A stretch of 64,000 bases of DNA, taken from NCBI RefSeq assembly GCF_030867095.1, contig NC_081824.1:237734719-237798718 (forward strand), read 5' to 3'. The DNA comes from Alligator mississippiensis (Eukaryota > Chordata > Crocodylia > Alligatoridae). Under the pieces are notes generated by a model that ran no database searches, was not told where the DNA came from, and worked only from the letters and a program-made list of their open reading frames with translations. The translations under genes were made by a program, and so were the position numbers. Each line of letters starts with the position of its first letter. Position 1 is the first letter of the stretch. Of the stretch, positions 1-31,728 are shown piece by piece.

Positions 1-1340
1 AAACTGCATTCTCCTTTTGTGCATATGCATTACACTGCAAATTCACACTGAGTCTGTGATCTATCAAGACTCCTAGATTCTTCACCATAGTGCTGCCATA
101 CATCTAATTGTCACCTGTTTTGAATTTTATTTTTGATTGTTCTTCCCAAGGTGTGTAGCACCTTGCATTTCTCAGCATTGATCTTCATTCAGTTAGCTTC
201 AGCTGAGCTTTCCAATCTGTCAGGATCTTTCTGAATTGCATTCCCATCTTCCAGTGTGTTCACAATCCTTTCCGTTTTCATTTCATCTCCAAATGTGCTC
301 AAGAAGCTTTCTATGCCAGCATCCAGATCATTAATAAACACATTGAACAGCACTGGGCCAGGACAGACTCCTGGGACACTCCACTCCAAGCCTGCCATTC
401 TGACATGGCTCTATTATTAATTACCTCTTGCGTATTGCTATTGAGCCAATTATCCATCCACTTTATAGTAGTTTTATCCAGCCCACATTTCTCCAATTTT
501 GTTTATGCGAACGTCATGTGGGATCTTGTCAAAAGCCTTGCTGAAGTCCAAATACACTATATCCACAGTATTCCCTTCATCTGCCCAAGTATTTACTTAG
601 TAAAAGAAGGAGATCAAGTTTGTTTGACACAATTTGTTGTTAGTGAATCCAGGCTGGCTGCTTGCAATCAGCTTTTTCTCTTCCCAGATGCGTACAAATG
701 GCCTTCCTTATGATATGCTCCAGTAACTTTCCAGGTATTGAGGTGAGGCTAACTCGTCTGTAGGTCCCTGGGTCCTCCTTTTCGCTTTTTGTAAGGAAGG
801 GCACTGTGCTGGCACTTTTCCAGTCCTCTGGGACTTGACCTGTCTCCACAACTTCATGAAGATCATTGCCAAGGGCTCTGAGATCTTCTGTGCCAGTTCC
901 TTCAGTACCCTGGAGTGACGTTCATCAGGCTCTGCTGACTTGAATTCATTCAGACCCCACAAAAGGTCTGACCGTATATTTTGTAATCTCTTCCCTCAGC
1001 TTGCCCACCTCCTTATCCAGATACACCTTATAGGGTGTCTGGCTGCAGCTTAATTTTTGTGAAGACCGAGCAAAGTAGCTGTTGAGTAGGTCTGCTCTCT
1101 ACCTCTTCTGTTAAGAGTTTCCCCTGACTGTTTTACAGCAGACCCAAAGCTTCTTTGGTCCTTCTTTTCTCACCAACATACTTGTATAACCTCTTCTTGT
1201 TCTCTTTAACCCCCCCTTGCCAACTCACTCTTTATCTTTGCCTTCCTGATTTTTGTCCCTGTTCTTGCTATTTCCTGGTACACTTGCTTGGTGATTTGCC
1301 CATTTTTCTGTTGCCTGTATGCTTTCCTTTGCATTCGCAT
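1..1340 (-). mobile_element. CR1/L3-like LINE fragment (reverse transcriptase part), old
   Basis: Read on the minus strand this stretch gives pieces of a CR1-type reverse transcriptase in several frames: a block like [11 protein letters not shown] near 840-800, GTYRRVSLTSIPGKLLEH near 770-720, a NWL segment near 450 and the FNVFINDLDAGIE block near 340-310. Order and orientation fit one element whose 3' end lies left of the window. Frames shift repeatedly, so it is an old, dead copy. It lies in the BUB1 intron upstream of the first exon seen here. Confidence 0.85.
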
Positions 1341-1574
1341 TAGAACTCATTAGAGTTCATATTAGAACTAGTTTTAACTAAACTGACCCACAAAGCATAT
1401 CTATATAATATTTAAAGGGTATATTACTCCTACAGTTGGCAAGATAATCCTACACTCTTCGTGTAAGGAATAGACACGGGCTAGTTCCTGTTGGAGTAGC
1501 TAAAATTACTTGCAGTAGGATAGTGTACTGTTTAGATAAAGTCAAAACAGCATTGACTTCTCTTTGACTTTCAG

Positions 1575-21272
<19,698 letters not shown>

Positions 21273-21343
21273 GTGAATCTCAGTCAAGGATTTACCTGGG
21301 AAAGGTCTTCATTAATCAAGTAAATAAGTTTCAGATATCTTCA

Positions 21344-21349
21344 AATAAA
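21344..21349 (+). promoter_or_regulatory. Candidate poly(A) signal of BUB1
   Basis: AATAAA lies 72 bp after the stop codon. A short 3' UTR would result. It is the first canonical signal downstream of the stop. Confidence 0.6.
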
Positions 21350-21446
21350 GGATTGTTTAAAGTTGTGAAGTCCAGTCTTCAGTTTTACTTCACTTTCTTT
21401 TTCTGAGAAAAAGCATGAATCATACAGACTTTTGAGGGTTATTAAC

Positions 21447-22488
21447 TAGAGGTGCACTGATATCGGTCCATATCAGATCAGCAGCAATAAAAGAAAAGTT
21501 GAAATTATTGGCAATTGGCCTTTTTTTGGCTGGCATAGCTGATAATGTCACCAATAAATGCTGCACAGCTGCAGCATGCATGTGGTCAGGACTGCAGCCC
21601 AGCAGTTTGGAGAGCAGTATCTGGCCAGTAGGTCAGTGGGGGGGAAGGGGCATGGGATGAGGCAGATCAAGGTCCGCACAGTGAGGGAGGAAGTGGGGCC
21701 AGGGCAGTGCAGGTGCTACCCAGCTGGGGCAGGCAGGGCAAAGCCACAGGCAGCTTATCCAGGGGGCCTGGGGGGGAGGAAGGGGGGGCAGCTCCCTGCT
21801 GCTGCGCACACCCCCAGACAGGCATGGGGGGCATGTGCCCCCCTGGATTTGTGTGCAGGGTGAGAGCGGGCTGCCCTCTGTGGGCTTGGGGCCAGAGGCT
21901 GTCCTGGTTCTTTTGGGGGGGGGCGCTAGGTCGGGGCCGTGCTTCACAGGAGTTACAAAGTGGGCTTACAGCCACACCAAAATTCGCTATAGCCCTCCAT
22001 CTCAGTGCTGCTGTTGCCTGCCCTACCCACCCCACCCTTGCCTGCCCCAGCACTCCGCCAGGAAGATACTAGCATAGCCCCTTGCCCTGAGCCCACAGTG
22101 GGCAGCCCGCCTTTGCCCTGTGCACAAATCCGGAGGGACACATGCCCCACCATGCTTCCCCTTGGGGGGGCATGCACAGGGCAGGAAACTGCCAACCCCC
22201 CACACCTGTGGATGAGCTGCCTGTAGCTTTGACAACACTGCCCCACCCGGGCAGTGCATGCCCCAGCCCCACTCCCTTGCTGTGGGGGCCTCGATTTGCC
22301 CTCCCTAAGCCTCTTCCCTCCCTCATACTCCTTCCCCCCCTCCCCCCCCGCCCACAGACTTACCGGCCAGATGCTACTTTCCAAGCTGCCTGGCTTCATA
22401 TTGTCTATTGGATTGGTATCAGCCGATATAGCTGGCTAATAATCAGCCATTGGTATCTGCCAAAAATTTTTTTATCAGCGCACCCCTA
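21447..22488. mobile_element. hAT-like non-autonomous element (1042 bp) with internal foldback
   Basis: Ends TAGAGGTGCACTGATA and TATCAGCGCACCCCTA are inverted repeats, followed inward by tatcggtccatatcag and ctgataccaatgg-type words. The GC-rich core has two inverted arms, one around ggatttgtgtgcaggg (21845) and one around ccctgtgcacaaatcc (22117). The target duplication is weak. No transposase. Confidence 0.78.
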
Positions 22489-22491
22489 TTA

Positions 22492-22958
22492 CAAGTTTCC
22501 CTCACTTTATGCGGGTTTTGTATGTGTGAATTTGTTCTTATGCAATGACCCTTTTATACCAAAAATTGGTTAAATGCGAGGTAAATTCACTCTTATTTGA
22601 TTGTGGTGGAAGCCCGCAGTCAGCTGCTTTGTGCCGTGTATTGTGGGAGTGACGCACAACAAAATATAGTCTCCTATGCAGATCTGTGCACCTCACTCAT
22701 TGTCTGTGATGTGTTTCTGTTGTTGCCATCCCCATTATGGTAACATTCACCACCACCCTATTCTTGTGTGTACTGTCTGCTGTTGGAGAGTACCAAAATT
22801 GTCTTGTAAAAGTGGTAGAAATAGGTCTGGGGGTCAGTACAGTTGAGGTCTTGGAACATATTCCTATTTGTTACATTGTAAAGTGGGTTCCCTTTATGCA
22901 AATTTGAGTTGTGCCATTTTCTATAAATGCATGTACATCATAAAGGGAGGGAAACCTG
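22492..22958. mobile_element. Tigger/pogo-like non-autonomous DNA transposon (467 bp)
   Basis: Starts CAAGTTTCCCTCACTTTATG and ends CATAAAGGGAGGGAAACCTG, an inverted pair of about 20 bp with few mismatches, flanked by TA on both sides, the mariner-superfamily target. It lies three bases from the preceding hAT-like element. No coding region. Confidence 0.75.
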
Positions 22959-23124
22959 TATTGACTTTAAACAAAAACTGCCTTACTTCAGCTGTAGAAG
23001 CATGTTGAAGTCTCACACACTAATCAAACTATAATTTTTTAGGAACTTAAGTGACTGCACATGGTGCTGCACACCATTTTAGGCCATTACTTTGAAGCTC
23101 TTTGATAACTCCACAGGAAACTAG

Positions 23125-24550
23125 TAGGGCTGTGCAAAGCTTTGGGTGGTCATTTGATTCGGAGGAGATTCGGCCTAATTCGGTGGCTGAATCTCCAAAT
23201 CCAAATCGAATCATGGGACCAATTAAAAGGTCCAAATCTTCGGAAAAGCTTTGGAAAGCTTCAGTGATTTGGACAGTCCCCAGTGCCTGCAACAGGGAGC
23301 TGCAGCTGGACTTGGAGCTGGTAAGTAGGGGAGGGAGGAGGGGGGGCTTGGGGAGGGAAGAGGGGACCCCCAAGCCCCCCATGGCTGCCCTGCCTACCCC
23401 AGCTCTATGGGGGGGGGGGTGCTGGGGGAGCAGGGAGAGGCTGGGGGCTCATGCAGAGCCCCCTGTTAGGGTGACCATCAATTGGACTGTTGGGGAGCAT
23501 TGAATCTGCAGCTGGAATAAGGCTTTAATCTGTGTCCCAGCAAGGCTGCTGGTCACAAGGCAAAATGATGTATTAAAATAATCTTGCAAAATCTTAGGCA
23601 AGTAGTTTTAACTATATAATAGAAGTTTTGTGAAATATAAAAGATTTGTCTATATTAAGTAACCATTTTCATTGTGGTAACCTTTTTTTCTAGAAAAAGC
23701 AGCAATTAAGCCTGCTGTGAACCAGCTACAACAAGGAATGAGATAAGATACAGAGGCACAAAAAGGGTGGGGATAGCACAACCTGGGGCAAGAAAACAGA
23801 TTGGAATGTGAAAGATAACATATGCAAAAGGGTGGACTGTGATTGGTAAAGAAACCTTCAGGGTCTGCCCATTGCCCAAAAGAAAAGGGTTCATGGTCTT
23901 AGACATGCATTCATAGCAAAAAGGTATGTAAATGAATTAAATGCATAGGCAATTCCACATTAATGGAGCAAACAGTAAAAAAAAAAAAAGGCAGAGCTTG
24001 AGATGGGAGGAGAAATGGGTGGAACAGAAGGTGGGACAGAGGTGGAGTGAATGTTAATGAGTATAAACTGAAGTGTATAAATGTAAGAAGAAACTATTGT
24101 TCAGGGCTGCTCCTTGTCTCTTATGGCGAGAGAGCTTGCCCAAAGCTGTCTCCATTCTGAATAAAGCTGTTGCGAGCAATATGTGCTGGTGTTTGCTCCC
24201 TGCTCTGCTCTGGCTAATGAGTAACAGGATCCACAGGTAATTGGACAGTCATCTCCCTAGTCATTGGGCACCGCATGGAGTCGGGATCTAACACCCCCCA
24301 CTCAATGGGGGACCATGGGGATCATCCCCCTGCCCCGCCCAGCAGAATCCAGTGAGTTGGGGGGAGGGGCAGGTTTCCAAGTGCCAGGAGCTGGGCCAGG
24401 CAGGGCCTTCATTGCCAGGCTGGGAGAGCAGGCAGGGGATGGGCCTGGCCTGGGTGATTCGGCCGAATTGATTCAGGACAGTGATCTGAATCACTGTCCC
24501 CCAAATTGGCTGAATTCAAAGTGAATACTAGCTGCTTTGCCCAGGCTTAC
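23125..24550. mobile_element. hAT-type non-autonomous element, interrupted by an LTR
   Basis: Ends AGGGCTGTGCAAAGC and GCTTTGCCCAGGCTT are inverted repeats. The flanks share AAACTAGT (23118-23125 and 24551-24558); one base may belong to the element. Palindromic words such as gaatcactgtcccccaaatt and aattcggtggctgaat recur near both ends. A solo LTR-like segment lies in the middle. Confidence 0.75.
23717..24227 (+). mobile_element. LTR-like segment, probably solo
   Basis: Starts TGTGAACCAGC and ends near gagtaaca. It contains TATA-like gtataaactg (about 24060) and gtataaatg, and AATAAA (24160) followed by a GT-rich stretch, in LTR order. It is an old, broken retrovirus-type terminus inside the hAT element; a few internal bases may remain on its right. 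Confidence 0.5.
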
Positions 24551-25847
24551 AAACTAGTGGTCACAGAAGGGCCAGGGAATATGACATAATTACAGACATA
24601 GAGCGATAAGAGAGAGTGGGGAGACTTGGAAACTAATTGACTTCTGAAACATGGCATCATAAAAAAGGGCTGGAGGGGACTTGATAAAGGTGTATTGTTG
24701 TCAGCAATTCCTCAATTTGAGGATGATCTCTACCATGGCTCACCCATGGTTCTTGAAGTGACTTAAGAATCCAAGGCATGAGCCACAGATCTGTCCACAC
24801 AAGTTGCAGGTTTTTTGATAGGGGAAAGTAGGCCATAAGCCAAGATTTCTCTCATTTTTACTTTTAGCCACACTCTCTCTCCTCTGCTTCGAGGGCATGA
24901 TGTTTTACCTCTAAGTGGGCTGCTGTTTGGTTGAGGCTGTGGTGTCACCAGAGACAATCGTAGCAGGGTGTGTGTGTGGACTTGGACACAAAGAAGCCGG
25001 CGGGGGGAGGGTGTTGAGTGGCCAGACACAAAGACGGCAGCATGGAGTCACCAGCACTAGGCAGGCACTGTAGGAAAGGCTGCGGCCACTCCACCCGGCT
25101 CCAAGGGGACCCCCAAAGCGCAGGGCCTTGGGTGGTAGGTAACCTTGATTTGCACCCCCCCAGGGACGACCCTGGGTGCCATTTGAGTCGGTTAGCAGTC
25201 AACTCGCAACTCTTGATGTTCGCATCTGTTGTCTTGTATGCCTTCAACATGTTCTTGTAGTGTTCCTCTAGTCTAACTGCTGCGAGATCTTAGCCTGCAA
25301 CTAAGCTGGCAGTGTAGAGCGCTTGTTTTGGGAGTCGAGAGTCAGGCATCTGCACACGATGTCTAGTATAGCGAAATGGGTGCTTGAGGATCACTAACTC
25401 AAGGCTGGTAACGTTTGGCTTCAGCAAGAATGCTGATATTTTTGTGGCAATCTTCCCAATTGATATGTGGAGGATTTTCTGGAAGCATCCTTGATAATAC
25501 CTCCCCAGCTTCTTGAGATGACAACTGTAGGTTTCACATCCATACAGGAAAATGGGGATGATGTCTGCATTGTAGACCTGGACTTGGTGTCTTTCCAGAG
25601 ATGTGGATCAATAAAAACACTGAAAGCAATTTCCCAAAGGAAGCACTTGTACACCAGATCCTGTGCTGGATCTCTTCATCAGTGTTCTTTCTCTGAGGGA
25701 GGTAGCTACTGAGGTAAGAGAAGTACTCGGCTATCTGTGGGTCTTTCCCTCAATCGTAATTTGAGAAGGGATCACATTCAAGGCTGATAGAGCACTTCAG
25801 TTTTCTCAAAGTTGAGAGAGAGGCCCAAAGTTCAGTAGGCTGTAGAG

Positions 25848-26568
25848 CAGGGGTGGGCAAAATACGGCCCGCAGGCCACATCAGGCCTGTGAGGCCATTC
25901 TATCCAGCTTGTGGGGCCCCTAAAAATTTTTGAAACTTAAAAAATTTCTCTGTCCTTGGTTCCTATCAAAAATGACAGGAACCAGAGGCAGTAGGACCCA
26001 GGGGAAGCCCGCCCTTTGGCTGGTGCCCCATGCTGCAGCCACTCACAGCCTGCCTGTGCTGCTCAGGACAGCCTTGTGTGGGATGCAAGCGCTTGCAGCA
26101 GAGAGCACCAGCCACCGAGCGGGTGAGGGGCCGTTTTTCCCTGCACTCAGTACCAGCCCCTTCCCTGCCGGTGAGCAGGGGGTTGGGGCTGTGCACTGCC
26201 TCCCACCTGTACCGTTGGGTTGGGAGGGAACTGGGAGTGATGGGCGTGGGAGCACAGGGCCTGCACTAGTGTCCCAGTGTCCCAGGGCCAGTGCTAGCAG
26301 GACGGCAGGGATACAGGGTCCCAGCTGCCAGGGGCTCTGGAGCCAAGTCAGCTCCCCCCTCTCCCTGCTGGTGCAGCCCAGCTGGGCTTTGCAGACCCCT
26401 GCTAGCCTGTGCCCTGCTCTGGGCCCCACCGATGCTGGCCCTGGGACATTGGTCCCAAGATGGTGACCAGGTGCAGTACCTGTCAAGGGGCGGCCTACCC
26501 ATGTGGGCCTCAACAGCTTGCCAAAACTGGGTAAGCGGCCCTCCGCCCAAAATAATTGCCCATCCCTG
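25848..26568. mobile_element. hAT-type non-autonomous element (721 bp) with perfect 8-bp duplications
   Basis: Ends CAGGGGTGGGCAA and TTGCCCATCCCTG are nearly perfect inverted repeats; CTGTAGAG flanks both sides (25840-25847 and 26569-26576). The left side has the word ggcctgtgaggccattctat seen also at 19490 and 20500. It is inserted in the old LINE. GC-rich core, no transposase. Confidence 0.93.
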
Positions 26569-27268
26569 CTGTAGAGAGATCCAGAAGGGTCTGGAGGATT
26601 TCCTCAGCCCATGCAAGGATGGTGCGGTTGTCAGCCTATTGAAGATCAAGTGTGGTTGTTTTGCATAACTTTGATCATCAAGCAAAAATGGCTCAGATTG
26701 AAGAGCACTCCATATGTTTGGTATGCAGTATCAATTCTAGAAGGGAGGTGGTCCTTAATGAGAACCAGAATGACAGTAAGAAAAAAAAAAAATGGAGAAC
26801 AGAATTGGGGTGATGATGCATCTTTGCTTGATCCCAGTTCAGATGACAAGTGGATCTGTGTCCAGCCTGCTACAAAGAATGGTCACGGTTATCTATTCAT
26901 GGAGAAGCCTCAGGACCTGATGTGTTTTTCAGGTCATCCAACTCTAGCCAATACTTTCATCCACAAGTCTTGACAGTCAAAGGCATTTAGTAAAGTCAAT
27001 GAAGGCCATATATAGGCCCTGATGTTGTTCCTAATGCTTCTTGGACCAGGTGGGCAACAAATATCATGTCAGTTGTCCTACAGGATGGTTTGAAACCACA
27101 GAGTTTCCAGCAGGACTTTCTCAGCAAGAGGTAGAAGATGGTTCAGGAGGATGCAGACAAGGATTTTCCCTGCTGTGGAAAGAAGGTGATATCTCGATAG
27201 TTCCTGCACGCAAGCTTATCTCCTTTCTTGAAGATAGTCATGATATTGGCATTCCTGAGATCAATAGT

Positions 27269-27382
27269 TTCATAGTAGGTAGGGTCGGAAGGGACCTGGG
27301 CAGATCATCAAGTCCGCCCCCCTGCCATGGGCAGGAAAGAATGCTGGGGTCAAACGACCCTGGCTAGGTGATTATCTAGCCC
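27269..27382 (-). mobile_element. CR1 3' tail fragment (about 114 bp)
   Basis: Minus-strand CR1 3' UTR: tcatagtaggtagggtcgg, agatcatcaagtccg and gctggggtcaaacgacc in the antisense order. It is inserted in the old LINE, whose sequence resumes on the right. Confidence 0.85.
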
Positions 27383-27593
27383 CTGGGATCTCCTCATTTT
27401 TTCATATTTGAAGGATAAATTTGTGGAGACTCTACTAGTTCCTTGACACTAGCCTTGAAGATTTCAGCAGGTATGCTATCTGGTCCAGTAGCCTTTTTGT
27501 TCTTGGTTTCCCTGATGGCATGCCATCCTTCTTCTAGATTAGGATGTTTGGTGAGGGATCCCTTTTCAGGGTGTTGGAAATGGACTTGATGGT

Positions 27594-28076
27594 GGGATGG
27601 GAAGAGGGATGTGGATAACCTTGAGAGGGTCTAAAGTAGGGTCACTCAGATGGTTAAGTGCCTGCAGGTAAGGTCCTATGAGGAGAGAGTGAGGAACCTG
27701 GACCTCTTCAGCCTCCACAAGAGAAGGCTGAGAGGTGATCTTATGGTCATCTATAAATTCATCTGGGGGGGCCAGCAAGGAATAGGAGATGCACGAAGGG
27801 GCACTCTGGTAAACAGTAACTAGAAACAATGGCCACAAACTGACACAGATCAGATTTAGATTAGACATCAAGAAGAACATCTTTATGGTAAGAGTGACCA
27901 GAATCTGGAATAGGCTTCCAAGGGAGGTGGTTGCTCTCCCCTACCCTGGGGGGTCTTTAAGAGGAGACTGCACAAGCAACTGGCTGGGGTCATCTGACCT
28001 CAGCACTCTTTCCTGCCTAGGGCAGGGGGTCAGACTCTGATCTACTGAGGTCCCTTCCACCTCTAAAAATTTATGA
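27594..28076 (+). mobile_element. CR1 fragment, end of ORF2 and 3' UTR
   Basis: Plus-strand run ggataaccttgagagggtc, gaggagagagtgaggaacct, ctcttcagcctccacaagag, aacaatggccacaaactgac, then tctactgaggtcccttccac and a tail tttatgaaat. 5'-truncated, moderately diverged. Confidence 0.9.
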
Positions 28077-28324
28077 AATCTTCAGACTTGCTTACCTCCT
28101 CACACCTCAATCCAGCCTTCTAAGCATCTTGAGGTAGTCCATGGTTCCATAGTACCCTGGTTGAATTGCTCCCATATTTTGATAATGGGGGAGGGGGGAA
28201 ATAACTCCTAGAACAAGTATTTTGAAAACTACTCGTTGACTGATTTCCAAAAATTGTTTGCCATTGGATCCTACCAGGATTCTGTAATGCTAAGGATTAA
28301 TGCAATAGTGAAATGTCTTGCTTC

Positions 28325-28640
28325 TGGGTAGCATGCAGGTGAGACCAATACTGTATACAGTTCTGGTAGGAATATGGTTTTTAATTTTTGTTTTGCCTTT
28401 ATTCTGTAAAAATTAAAGAGGATTGGAGAGAAGATGCACAAAAATTATTTGAGGGTTGGAAAAAGGATGCCTTACCCTAATACATAGTGCTTGACCTACA
28501 TATGTTATTATCAAAAGACAAGTGACTTGCTTGGGTCCTAAATACCTTCACAAAGAAGAAAATATTGTGTATAGAAGGGCTCCTTTAATCTAGCAAATAA
28601 AGTAATTTTATGAATGTCACAAATGATCTTGTCAGTGAAG
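28325..28640 (+). mobile_element. Diverged CR1/L3-like fragment
   Basis: Contains gcaggtgagaccaatactgt, tacagttctggt and gagaagatgcacaaaaatta, recalling the CR1 reverse transcriptase end. Short and old. Confidence 0.45.
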
Positions 28641-29211
28641 TAAAATTATATTTTGGATTGTGCACATCTAAGACCCTTTTCTTTGCTTTTTCTTTGCAAT
28701 GTCTTTCTTCTAATTGTGATGAAGCATGACCCTGGATTCAGTCAGATGTACCTTTGAGATGCTCCTTTGGTGTTCTCATAAATTTAGGGATGCCGTTCTG
28801 TCCCAAACCCCTCTACTACTTGGCTGCTGAAAGCAGACAGAGATGCTCTGAAGGTCATCTGTCTGACGGGTAAAGCAGAGGTGCCATCAGTCTCATCTAG
28901 GTCTTGCCAGCTCTTAGCTGAGGGTGTTTTGCCAGCTAGAAGAATCAGACTCTTGTCATGTGCTTAGAAATGTTAGATTCCCCCTTCCAATAGAAGGCCA
29001 GCCTGCATGGTCAAATGCTCTGGAATCACACTTACCACTGACACAAAGTTACAAAAGATAACAAAAAGATTGATTATAAGAACAAAAGCCATCATAAGGA
29101 ATTAGTAGCCATATGTTGAGATCAGAGGCAGAAACAAAAATAAACACACACAAGAAAACATAAAAACAATCACTTTACCTTATCCCTGCATCTCAGTCCT
29201 AAGCTCTAAGA
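28641..29211. other. Intergenic sequence, nothing recognised
   Basis: No repeat ends, reading frames or RNA structures were recognised between the CR1-like fragment and the Penelope-like element. Confidence 0.4.
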
Positions 29212-30510
29212 ATGCAATATGTTGGTCTGTGGGTTATATATGGTGGTTTGAATTTTACCATCTTGGATATTGATCATGGTGTCCAAAAAGGAACTGCTGG
29301 TAAGAACCCCACAGTCCAACATACATATCTACACAGAACCAGCAGTCACCCCAAACACACCAAGAAAGCTGTAATATACAGCCAAGCTCTCCAATACCAC
29401 CAAATTTGCAGCAAAGAGAATACCTGTGATCACCACCTCACAAATCTCAAAAGGGCCTTCAGACAACAAAGACACTCCTCCAGAGAAAGTGAGAGATTGC
29501 ACTTTTGAAAGTCACCTGGATACCACGTGGAGAGTTACTGCAGTATACAAAGAAAATCCCCACAAATCGCACTCTACTAGTTATGACATCGCCTTTCCCT
29601 AGCACATACATGGAAAATCCTCAAACTATTCAACCCATACTAGAAGAAGACCCAATGCCAATGGGTTTCCAGAACCACCCATCCTAGCCTTCAAACAAGC
29701 ACTAAACCTTGCTAAACTCATCACCAGAAGCAAACTCCCTATGACCCAAACCACATTGACAAATGGATCCAGACCATGCCAGGACTAGAAATGCAAAGCC
29801 TGCCAACAGCCTCCACCATCCCGACTCTAACGGTGCTCCACAGCAGAACCATCACCATCCCTGGATCTTACAGCTGCATCTCCAGAAATGTTATACATCT
29901 CATCCAGTACAACAAATGCCCTGAGGGAAAATGTATTGGAGAGACCAAACAACAACTGCACACCAGAATGAATGCACACTGCAAAGCTATCAATGACAAG
30001 AATACCCAACTACCTGTGGGGACACACTTCTCACAAGACAATTGCTCCCTCTCCAATCTCTCAGTTCTAATCCTCAAAGGGAACTTATAAAACGCCTTCC
30101 ATAGACAATCCAACAAACTTCACTTCATAAATCTGCTGGATACAAAAAATCATTGACTCAATAAACACTTTAGTTTTATGACACACTAGAACCTGCCTAG
30201 CATCTGATTCATCAGGTACCTGCCTGACAGCCTCTTTTTTACCTTATACTCTATCCCTTCAGCCTTTTTTTCCCTGCTCTCTTCCCCCTCCCCTCCCTTC
30301 TCTTTTTCACCCTTCTGCCTCATCTTTTGTCTTTCTAATTCTACCTATTTACATTTTTACTTGCATCCTGCCACACTTTTAGCTTCTTTCATTTCTTTTC
30401 TTGGAGTCTCAGAACAGCAGATTCCCTATGCCTGAAGAAGGGTGATTGCGCTTGAAAGTTTGGCAAGAATTTTTTTCCAACTACCCAGCTGGTCTAATAA
30501 AAAATATCAC
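29212..30510 (+). mobile_element. Penelope-like element, C-terminal part with GIY-YIG-type endonuclease block
   Basis: The plus strand gives SSHPKHTKKAVIYSQALQYH and NLKRAFRQQ (29340-29465), then IQYNKCPEGKCIGETKQQLH (29905-29965) and LPVGTHFSQDNCSLSNLSV. These are the reverse transcriptase end and the CxxC/IGETxxxLxxR endonuclease core of Penelope-like retroelements. Frames change between the blocks and the first part is missing. The 3' tail (cctgaagaagggtgattgcg near 30431, then ccagctggtctaataaaaaa) is typical. Confidence 0.8.
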
Positions 30511-30904
30511 ATCTGCTCAAAGAACCTTGCCTGTCGTGTAATGGCCAGCCAAAGACAAGGGGGTCTTTAGCCAGCCATTAAGCATACCCTTGTAAGATGT
30601 TAATTCTCAATGATTACTTTTCTCAAAAGTGAATAATGGAGGAACAATTAAGTTAATTATAGCCCTACTAAACAGTCCTGACAAAAATATAAAGCATAAA
30701 AATTACATTCATATCAAATACCACAACTCATACAGACATAATAAAGATAATGCTAAACACAGCTTAATGCCACCTATCCATAGAGACTACACATGCTATA
30801 TCAGCAAAATAAATTCAGGAAAACATGCATGGCATTCCACAAACACCTCAACTATTGTGGATTCATGACACTAATATGGAAGAAGCAGGGGGGAGGTTCT
30901 TAGT

Positions 30905-30990
30905 GGGGGAATGTTTTTTTATTGGATCAACTGTGTAGTTGGGAGAGATGTTAGACAGACTTTTGGCCACAGTGCATTTCCTCAGGTCTG
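30905..30990 (-). repeat. Inverted copy of the Penelope-like 3' tail
   Basis: The minus strand reads agacctgaggaaatgcactg, then ctctcccaactacacagttg and atccaataaaaaa, parallel to the plus-strand tail at 30431-30510. A related tail fragment (aattagtctctaaggtgcca) lies at about 31239-31258. Confidence 0.65.
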
Positions 30991-31385
30991 GGATAGGAGC
31001 ATATGCAGCATAAGCTAAATACCAGATCAACATACAGAATCAGACACAATCTATTGTTTTAAGAAGATAAGCTCTTGGGAAGTGAAGAGAGGTAGCTACT
31101 CATGTTAGGCCAAAGTGTCAGAAGGTGGAGCAGAGTGGTACCTTATGGAAAGCAGCTAGTTCAGAGAGGCCTGAGCTTTTGCAGGCAACAACCTACTTCA
31201 GTAGATTGTCACATATGAAAACGTATGTTTTTCTGAATCAATTAGTCTCTAAGGTGCCACCCTGCCCTGCTTTCTGCCTTAAGGGAGTGGAAGATGATAG
31301 TAAACTTAAAGAGCAAAGAAAAGTTGGCAGAAGTCAAGGCAAGATAAGAGAAAGGCAGTTTAATAGATAAGCTAGTTGTATAAAA

Positions 31386-31728
31386 CAGGGCTGTCCAATT
31401 TATAAGCAGCTGAGGGCCACAAGCCAGCCACAGCATTGCAACACTCCTCCCCCAGCACCATACTGTGTGGGCACTCACCTGCTCCCCCTGCTGTGTGTGT
31501 GTTCTGACCCCTGGTCCTCTCCCCAGCTCCCTGAGCTGCAGGCTGTGATGCCATGGCCCAGGCTACTCAGAGAAAGGGGAGGAGGCAGAAAGCAGCAGCC
31601 TGTGGGCCTTGGCTGCTGCTGCTTCTGCAGCCAGAGAATGGGGAGTGGCAGCTGGGCAGGAGCTGAAGGCTGCACATTTACCCCCTGTGGCCACATGAAG
31701 CCCATGGAATATAAGCTGGATAGCCCTG
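31386..31728. mobile_element. hAT-type non-autonomous element (343 bp)
   Basis: Ends CAGGGCTGTCCA and TGGATAGCCCTG are inverted repeats with one mismatch. Flanks gtataaaa and gtgtaaaa match at 7 of 8. Interior GC-rich. Confidence 0.85.

Larger units (their letters stand above)
24690..27590 (-). mobile_element. Old non-CR1 LINE, reverse transcriptase remnant, interrupted by younger insertions
   Basis: On the minus strand: MTIFKKGDKLACRNYRDI (27240-27190), TTDMIFVAHLVQEALG (27075-27025), a stretch reading like SLNFEKTEVLYQ across the hAT at 25848-26568, PSQITIEGKT (25770) and IIPIFLYGCETYSCHLKK (25560-25500). This is the thumb and C-terminal part of a non-LTR retrotransposon distinct from CR1; the clade was not settled. 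Many stops and shifts. Younger pieces: hAT at 25848 and CR1 at 27269. Confidence 0.75.

Noticed and set aside
24764-25030. Possible independent small gene.
   Set aside because: The region belongs to the 3' part of the old LINE; no splice or start context supports a gene.
25930-26513. Long frames on both strands.
   Set aside because: They lie inside the hAT element with perfect 8-bp duplications; GC-rich sequence with few stops.
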